Positions 57,184-64,000 of a stretch of DNA of 64,000 bases are shown here, piece after piece. A program made the position numbers and the translations under genes. How positions within the stretch are numbered: the first letter of the stretch is position 1; the number at the start of each line of letters is the position of its first letter. This DNA is from Nemertoderma westbladi (taxonomy: Eukaryota; Xenacoelomorpha; Nemertodermatida; Nemertodermatidae), in NCBI GenBank assembly GCA_032718475.1, contig JAUCBJ010000326.1:1-64000 (forward strand), given 5' to 3'. The notes beneath the pieces were generated by a model. That model did no database searches and was not told the DNA's origin. It saw nothing but the letters and a program-made list of their open reading frames with translations.

Positions 57184-58361
57184 TGTGAGTAATATTTACG
57201 TAGTTTTTAAGTTTTTATTTAATAGTAGGGGGTATCAATTGATTATTGATTACTGATTTAAACGTGTTTGTTCAGTGCTGTGATATTCGTGGTAAGTGAG
57301 GTAAGCAAGTTATTAAGGTAAATTACGTTGTTGACACATTAGTTTCATAATTTATTGTTACCCTGTCTGCGTATTTGAAATTCAATGGCTATAAGCCATA
57401 TAAAAGATTTATGGCATTTTTAGGGGGATACTTGTCAATTTCTGATTAGGACATGGAATACTAATTTTAGAAAAGTACAGTATGTGGTATGGCCTACATA
57501 ATATAGGTATTTAGATGTAAGTTTTTTTTATACTCGTTTTTTTACCTATTGGCTACTTTCTCTAGTCGATTTGTTAAGTTTGTGTGAAAGGTTTTTGTAC
57601 AGTACTGTATCTTCATTCAACCACTCGGTTTATAGCCCGTTTATTTTATTTATTTTACTTTTTTTGCTCTACTTTAGGCGGATCGAATTTTAGATATATT
57701 TGTTTCCATTGTAGTATGCCGATTTAAAATATTAAAAAGGATAGGATTGTCTAGTAATGGTTTTTAATTACAGGCAATGTGGTAAAATGTTGAGTATATA
57801 GAATTTTGAGATTGCTAGCAGGTTGTTTTTGTGATGCCTAGTTTTAGTCGCAGTGAATTAGACCCCGGTGTGAGTTGTATTAAAGGCTTGAATAATCTAT
57901 AAGCGTTATTAATAATTAATTATATCATATTTATTGTAGCAAATTAGTTATAAAACTTTACCAGTAGGTATGCACGAAACAAAGTAGATAAAATATAAAT
58001 GACTAACCAACCATTGGGAAATAGAACCACAAACTTATGCCAATCACGTTGAGAACAGGTTTGTGTATCCGTATTTATTTCATTCCGAGTTATTGTCGGT
58101 TTTGAATAAACTAATAACTTTTTATTATCTTTTTATTGGCGAAATTGTAGGACTAAATCCCATGAAATGTATTATTTTTAACTGGATACAGAATTTAGGG
58201 CTAATCAAATGGCAGATGGCTTTGAAATTATTACTCTATATCTCAAGAACCAATAACCTAGAGGTTGTTGTCTCGGCGTCCACCTCGAGGTCCTAAATTT
58301 ATACACTTTTTTACCCCGTTAAAAAGTACGCATGTGATGGGATTACTCCTACAATTGATTG
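57184..58361. other. Intergenic, nothing recognised
   Basis: AT-rich. A 77-codon frame at 58063-58296 has no recognisable domain and is not called a gene. Confidence 0.45.
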
Positions 58362-58365
58362 TAGG

Positions 58366-58590
58366 GCCTTATCGCCCCCTGGGTACTTATCGCCCCTCGA
58401 ATGGTCCTTTATCGCCCCTTGGGTACATATCGCCCCCTGGGAACTTATCGCCCCCCGAATGGTCCTTTATCGCCCCTTGGGTACATATCGCCCCTCCAAT
58501 GGTCCTTTATCGCCCCTTGGGAACATATCGCCCCCGGGTCATTATCGCTCCCTGGTCATTATCGCCCCTGGTAACTTATCGCCACTGTGA
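58366..58590 (+). repeat. TTATCGCCCC minisatellite
   Basis: About 12 units of 17-20 bp: TTATCGCCCC followed by one of TGGGTAC, TCGAATGGTCC, TGGGAAC or TGGTCA. The three-unit order (TGGGTAC, TGGGAAC, GAATGGTCC) itself recurs, so there is higher-order repetition. Confidence 0.85.
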
Positions 58591-58618
58591 CGAATATGAA
58601 TTTTGAATGGGAGAAACG

Positions 58619-58741
58619 TTGGTATTGGTATTGCGTATGGCGTATTGGTATTGGTATTGGTATTGGTATTGGTATTGGTATTGGTATTGGTATTGGTATT
58701 GGTATTGGTATTGGTATTGGTATTGGTATTGGTATTGGTAT
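58619..58741 (+). repeat. (ATTGGT)n hexamer, left block
   Basis: About 18-20 hexamers with one early patch of GCGTATGGCGT, in the same orientation as the large hexamer block from 60845. Confidence 0.95.
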
Positions 58742-59429
58742 TGCGTATTGCGTATTGCGTATTGCGTATTGCGTATTGCGTATTGCGTATTGCGTATTGC
58801 GTATTGCGTATTGCGTATTGCGTATTGCGTATTGCGTATTGCGTATTGCGTATTGCGTATTGCGTATTGCGTATTGCGTATTGCGTATTGCGTATTGCGT
58901 ATTGCGTATTGCGTATTGCGTATTGCGTATTGCGTATTGCGTATTGCGTATTGCGTATTGCGTATTGCGTATTGCGTATTGCGTATTGCGTATTGCGTAT
59001 TGCGTATTGCGTATTGCGTATTGCGTATTGCGTATTGCGTATTGCGTATTGCGTATTGCGTATTGCGTATTGCGTATTGCGTATTGCGTATTGCGTATTG
59101 CGTATTGCGTATTGCGTATTGCGTATTGCGTATTGCGTATTGCGTATTGCGTATTGCGTATTGCGTATTACGTATTGCGTATTGCGTATTGCGTATTGCG
59201 TATTGCGTATTGCGTATTGCGTATTGCGTATTGCGTATTGCGTATTGCGTATTGCGTATTGCGTATTGCGTATTGCGTATTGCGTATTGCGTATTGCGTA
59301 TTGCGTATTGCGTATTGCGTATTGCGTATTGCGTATTGCGTATTGTGTATTGCGTATTGCGTATTGCGTATTGCGTATTGCGTATTGCGTATTGCGTATT
59401 GCGTATTGCGTATTGCGTATTGCGTATTG
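58742..59429 (+). repeat. (ATTGCGT)n heptamer array
   Basis: About 98 heptamers with two single-base variants (ATTACGT near 59167, ATTGTGT near 59343). The heptamer is the neighbouring hexamer with one C inserted. It abuts the 3' end of the minus-strand LINE fragment. All three plus frames are open because 7 x 3 = 21 and no stop is formed; they are not genes. Confidence 0.97.
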
Positions 59430-60847
59430 ATTGATTGTTAATATTTATAATCCATACATATGGAACAACTGAGATACTAGTTAAAATTAAATTAAAACAA
59501 TAATGTGACCATATAATTAGATAAAATGTAATTAGTTCCGTAACTTAAGTAAAAAAAGGGTATTCCGTTAATGATTAAAATTTGACGTATTAACTGCGCA
59601 TTTGGGGTCGATCAGTGGTCATCAGCCAGATTGCTGTTCGTATGCGGGATCTGCAAAGGGGGATAGCCTGACATTCCAGGTAATGTTGTTTGGTGGTCGC
59701 TGAGCAACCACACATCCAGCATTCACAGCAATCAGCTGGCCTCCAACAACTGGGATTGGTGCAGATGCGGTGGTGGTATCCATTTGATATCAGCTGTGCG
59801 GCATAGCGGCGGCGTAAACCGGAAAGTCCAGTAACGTCTATGTCGGACGCGTCTGGATGGTCAATGGCGTGGATGATTGCAGTAGACGAGGTAAACTTGC
59901 TGATTCCGCACCATAACTTCCAGTAGAACGCTCGCACCCGTTGCACGTGGTCCAGTTGTGTAATGTCGCTACTCGTGAAAATACTGCACCCGTATGTTGT
60001 CGATGGGAGGACGATTGATTGCCATAAACGTTGTGCTGATTGTTGGGATACTATACGAAGATTAACTTTTGTAGCGATTAATACACAACTTGATATGCCT
60101 TTAGAATACATGTGACCGTAATGCCCGCTAGCCCCATTTTTGGTTGATAGGATTACTCCTAAGTATTGAAAACAGTTCTGGAATTCCAATACTTGCCCGT
60201 TGTATTCCAGAACATCAGTGCGTGCCAATCTACCTCCACGGCGAAACTTAACGGCTTTAGTCTTTGTGATATTGACTTCGAGTTTGTTAAGTTTACAATA
60301 ATCAGCGAGTTTATTCAAACTAGATTGTACGTCTGCGATCGAGTCTCCGACAATTACTAGGTCGTCGGCGTACATTATCACCCAGATAGTAGCGAACACA
60401 ATGTATGCGGGAAGGTCTGCCACGAAGAGACTAAATAATAGTGGGGAGAGTTTGTCGCCTTGGACTACTCCTACCGTTTGAGCGATCGGTTCCAACACGT
60501 GCACTCCTACGCAGATGCACACGAAGTTTATCGAGATCAAGGCCCAAATCGCGCTGATAAATTTTCGGCTCAATCCCACATTCGATAGTTTCATGCAGAG
60601 TTTCTCGCGGTTTATTGAGTCAAAACATTTTTCGGAAGTCTACAAAGACGCAATAAACGTGCCCGCCTGCTGGTTGTATACCGATGTTAATACGGTTATA
60701 TAAACATCTAACGGCGTCTATCGTAGATCGCGACTTCCTGAACCCGTATTGAGCGCCAGGGAACGCGCCGCTGCGCTCCGCCCAGTTGTACAGTCTTGTT
60801 GCTAAGATCGACGTGTAGGTTTTTAGCAAACACGAGAGTAACGCCAT
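59430..60847 (-). mobile_element. 5'-truncated LINE inside a microsatellite block
   Basis: Minus-strand non-LTR element remnant: a partial reverse transcriptase (59590-60847), about 150 bp of AT-rich 3'UTR and then AATCAATCAATACGC leading into (AATACGC)n. The 5' end stops abruptly in the early reverse-transcriptase motif (ALLSCLLKTY) at the edge of (ATTGGT)n. The element is thus bounded on both sides by related short tandem repeats, consistent with insertion into the microsatellite. It belongs to a different family from the RTE-like LINE at 7955. Confidence 0.85.
59590..60847 (-). pseudogene. LINE reverse transcriptase, truncated and frameshifted
   Basis: Two overlapping-order frames make up one protein. 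60847-60620 encodes ALLSCLLKTYTSILATRLYN, AQYGFRKSRST and CVFVDFRK. A five-T run at 60628-60632 (AAAAA in sense), one base too long, shifts the frame inside motif A. The downstream frame to 59590 resumes with FDSINREKL, VVQGDKLSPLLFSLF, YADD and FQYLGVIL, and ends with a Cys/His cluster (CWMCG...KQHYLEC) like the zinc knuckle of Jockey/I-type LINEs. The endonuclease and the start of the polymerase are missing. Apart from the single-base shift the coding sequence is undamaged. Clade is uncertain. Confidence 0.85.
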
Positions 60848-63800
60848 TGGTATTGGTATTGGTATTGGTCAAAGGGCCATTGGTATTGGTATTGGTATTG
60901 GTATTGGTATTGGTATTGGTATTGGTATTGGTATTGGTATTGGTATTGGTATTGGTATTGGTATTGGTATTGGTATTGGTATTGGTATTGGTATTGGTAT
61001 TGGTATTGGTATTGGTATTGGTATTGGTATTGGTATTGGTATTGGTATTGGTATTGGTATTGGTATTGGTATTGGTATTGGTATTGGTATTGGTATTGGT
61101 ATTGGTATTGGTATTGGTATTGGTATTGGTATTGGTATTGGTATTGGTATTGGTATTGGTATTGGTATTGGTATTGGTATTGGTATTGGTATTGGTATTG
61201 GTATTGGTATTGGTATTGGTATTGGTATTGGTATTGGTATTGGTATTGGTATTGGTATTGGTATTGGTATTGGTATTGGTATTGGTATTGGTATTGGTAT
61301 TGGTATTGGTATTGGTATTGGTATTGGTATTGGTATTGGTATTGGTATTGGTATTGGTATTGGTATTGGTATTGGTATTGGTATTGGTATTGGTATTGGT
61401 ATTGGTATTGGTATTGGTATTGGTATTGGTATTGGTATTGGTATTGGTATTGGTATTGGTATTGGTATTGGTATTGGTATTGGTATTGGTATTGGTATTG
61501 GTATTGGTATTGGTATTGGTATTGGTATTGGTATTGGTATTGGTATTGGTATTGGTATTGGTATTGGTATTGGTATTGGTATTGGTATTGGTATTGGTAT
61601 TGGTATTGGTATTGGTATTGGTATTGGTATTGGTATTGGTATTGGTATTGGTATTGGTATTGGTATTGGTATTGGTATTGGTATTGGTATTGGTATTGGT
61701 ATTGGTATTGGTATTGGTATTGGTATTGGTATTGGTATTGGTATTGGTATTGGTATTGGTATTGGTATTGGTATTGGTATTGGTATTGGTATTGGTATTG
61801 GTATTGGTATTGGTATTGGTATTGGTATTGGTATTGGTATTGGTATTGGTATTGGTATTGGTATTGGTATTGGTATTGGTATTGGTATTGGTATTGGTAT
61901 TGGTATTGGTATTGGTATTGGTATTGGTATTGGTATTGGTATTGGTATTGGTATTGGTATTGGTATTGGTATTGGTATTGGTATTGGTATTGGTATTGGT
62001 ATTGGTATTGGTATTGGTATTGGTATTGGTATTGGTATTGGTATTGGTATTGGTATTGGTATTGGTATTGGTATTGGTATTGGTATTGGTATTGGTATTG
62101 GTATTGGTATTGGTATTGGTATTGGTATTGGTATTGGTATTGGTATTGGTATTGGTATTGGTATTGGTATTGGTATTGGTATTGGTATTGGTATTGGTAT
62201 TGGTATTGGTATTGGTATTGGTATTGGTATTGGTATTGGTATTGGTATTGGTATTGGTATTGGTATTGGTATTGGTATTGGTATTGGTATTGGTATTGGT
62301 ATTGGTATTGGTATTGGTATTGGTATTGGTATTGGTATTGGTATTGGTATTGGTATTGGTATTGGTATTGGTATTGGTATTGGTATTGGTATTGGTATTG
62401 GTATTGGTATTGGTATTGGTATTGGTATTGGTATTGGTATTGGTATTGGTATTGGTATTGGTATTGGTATTGGTATTGGTATTGGTATTGGTATTGGTAT
62501 TGGTATTGGTATTGGTATTGGTATTGGTATTGGTATTGGTATTGGTATTGGTATTGGTATTGGTATTGGTATTGGTATTGGTATTGGTATTGGTATTGGT
62601 ATTGGTATTGGTATTGGTATTGGTATTGGTATTGGTATTGGTATTGGTATTGGTATTGGTATTGGTATTGGTATTGGTATTGGTATTGGTATTGGTATTG
62701 GTATTGGTATTGGTATTGGTATTGGTATTGGTATTGGTATTGGTATTGGTATTGGTATTGGTATTGGTATTGGTATTGGTATTGGTATTGGTATTGGTAT
62801 TGGTATTGGTATTGGTATTGGTATTGGTATTGGTATTGGTATTGGTATTGGTATTGGTATTGGTATTGGTATTGGTATTGGTATTGGTATTGGTATTGGT
62901 ATTGGTATTGGTATTGGTATTGGTATTGGTATTGGTATTGGTATTGGTATTGGTATTGGTATTGGTATTGGTATTGGTATTGGTATTGGTATTGGTATTG
63001 GTATTGGTATTGGTATTGGTATTGGTATTGGTATTGGTATTGGTATTGGTATTGGTATTGGTATTGGTATTGGTATTGGTATTGGTATTGGTATTGGTAT
63101 TGGTATTGGTATTGGTATTGGTATTGGTATTGGTATTGGTATTGGTATTGGTATTGGTATTGGTATTGGTATTGGTATTGGTATTGGTATTGGTATTGGT
63201 ATTGGTATTGGTATTGGTATTGGTATTGGTATTGGTATTGGTATTGGTATTGGTATTGGTATTGGTATTGGTATTGGTATTGGTATTGGTATTGGTATTG
63301 GTATTGGTATTGGTATTGGTATTGGTATTGGTATTGGTATTGGTATTGGTATTGGTATTGGTATTGGTATTGGTATTGGTATTGGTATTGGTATTGGTAT
63401 TGGTATTGGTATTGGTATTGGTATTGGTATTGGTATTGGTATTGGTATTGGTATTGGTATTGGTATTGGTATTGGTATTGGTATTGGTATTGGTATTGGT
63501 ATTGGTATTGGTATTGGTATTGGTATTGGTATTGGTATTGGTATTGGTATTGGTATTGGTATTGGTATTGGTATTGGTATTGGTATTGGTATTGGTATTG
63601 GTATTGGTATTGGTATTGGTATTGGTATTGGTATTGGTATTGGTATTGGTATTGGTATTGGTATTGGTATTGGTATTGGTATTGGTATTGGTATTGGTAT
63701 TGGTATTGGTATTGGTATTGGTATTGGTATTGGTATTGGTATTGGTATTGGTATTGGTATTGGTATTGGTATTGGTATTGGTATTGGTATTGGTATTGGT

Positions 63801-64000
63801 ATTGGTATTGGTATTGGTATTGGTATTGGTATTGGTATTGGTATTGGTATTGGTATTGGTATTGGTATTGGTATTGGTATTGGTATTGGTATTGGTATTG
63901 GTATTGGTATTGGTATTGGTATTGGTATTGGTATTGGTATTGGTATTGGTATTGGTATTGGTATTGGTATTGGTATTGGTATTGGTATTGGTATTGGTAT
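60845..64000 (+). repeat. (ATTGGT)n hexamer, right block, runs off the window
   Basis: Four to five hexamers, a CAAAGGGCC interruption near 60870-60878, then pure hexamer from about 60879 to 64000. That is roughly 520 units (over 3.1 kb) with no variant base that I could see. The array continues past the window end. Confidence 0.98.

Noticed and set aside
58587-59441. Three ~275-codon frames of period-7 peptides (RIAYCVL)
   Set aside because: Produced by the heptamer in all three frames. No non-repeat coding sequence is attached.
60879-64000. Hexamer array as a telomere
   Set aside because: ATTGGT is not a known telomere repeat and the same repeat occurs internally at 58619. The window end is arbitrary.

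Overview
The window is animal nuclear DNA. The evidence is GT-AG introns in a C2H2 zinc-finger gene, non-LTR retrotransposons, large minisatellites in an AT-rich background, and an egghead-type beta-1,4-mannosyltransferase, a family known from invertebrates. The phylum cannot be fixed from sequence alone. There are no operons, CRISPR arrays or bacterial features, and I saw no tRNA or rRNA genes.

Layout. 1-6047 is non-coding. It holds one copy of a dispersed CCAAT-containing module (about 560-930), degenerate ~165-bp repeats, and a ~2.1-kb inverted-repeat element whose arms are 21-bp tandem arrays (2378-4513). 6048-18190 is a three-exon gene for a 1,258-residue C2H2 zinc-finger protein with about 18 fingers and three CtBP-type PxDLS/T motifs. 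Both introns cut through a finger that is restored on splicing. Intron 1 (7.7 kb) holds a dead LINE scrap, a 30-bp minisatellite, a full-length intact 3.3-kb RTE-like LINE with a target-site duplication, and 25/26-bp minisatellites.

19029-51488 is a ~32-kb array of 54/55-bp GC-rich monomers. It contains five essentially identical 800-bp 3' fragments of the same LINE family, all with the same 5' truncation point and the same 12-bp target-site duplication. This records one retrotransposition into a pre-existing satellite, followed by amplification as a multi-kilobase higher-order repeat. Immediately to its right, on the minus strand, is an intact intronless egh homologue (51601-52956).

52957-64000 is intergenic and repeat-rich. 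It holds a second CCAAT module, a LINE tail scrap, a 449-bp MITE with perfect 25-bp terminal inverted repeats around a G-run, and a TATCGCCCC minisatellite. It ends in a (ATTGGT)n / (ATTGCGT)n microsatellite block interrupted by a 5'-truncated, frameshifted LINE reverse transcriptase. The hexamer then runs without a single change for more than 3.1 kb to the window end.

The two host genes show no evident functional link. The main story is interplay between LINEs and tandem repeats.
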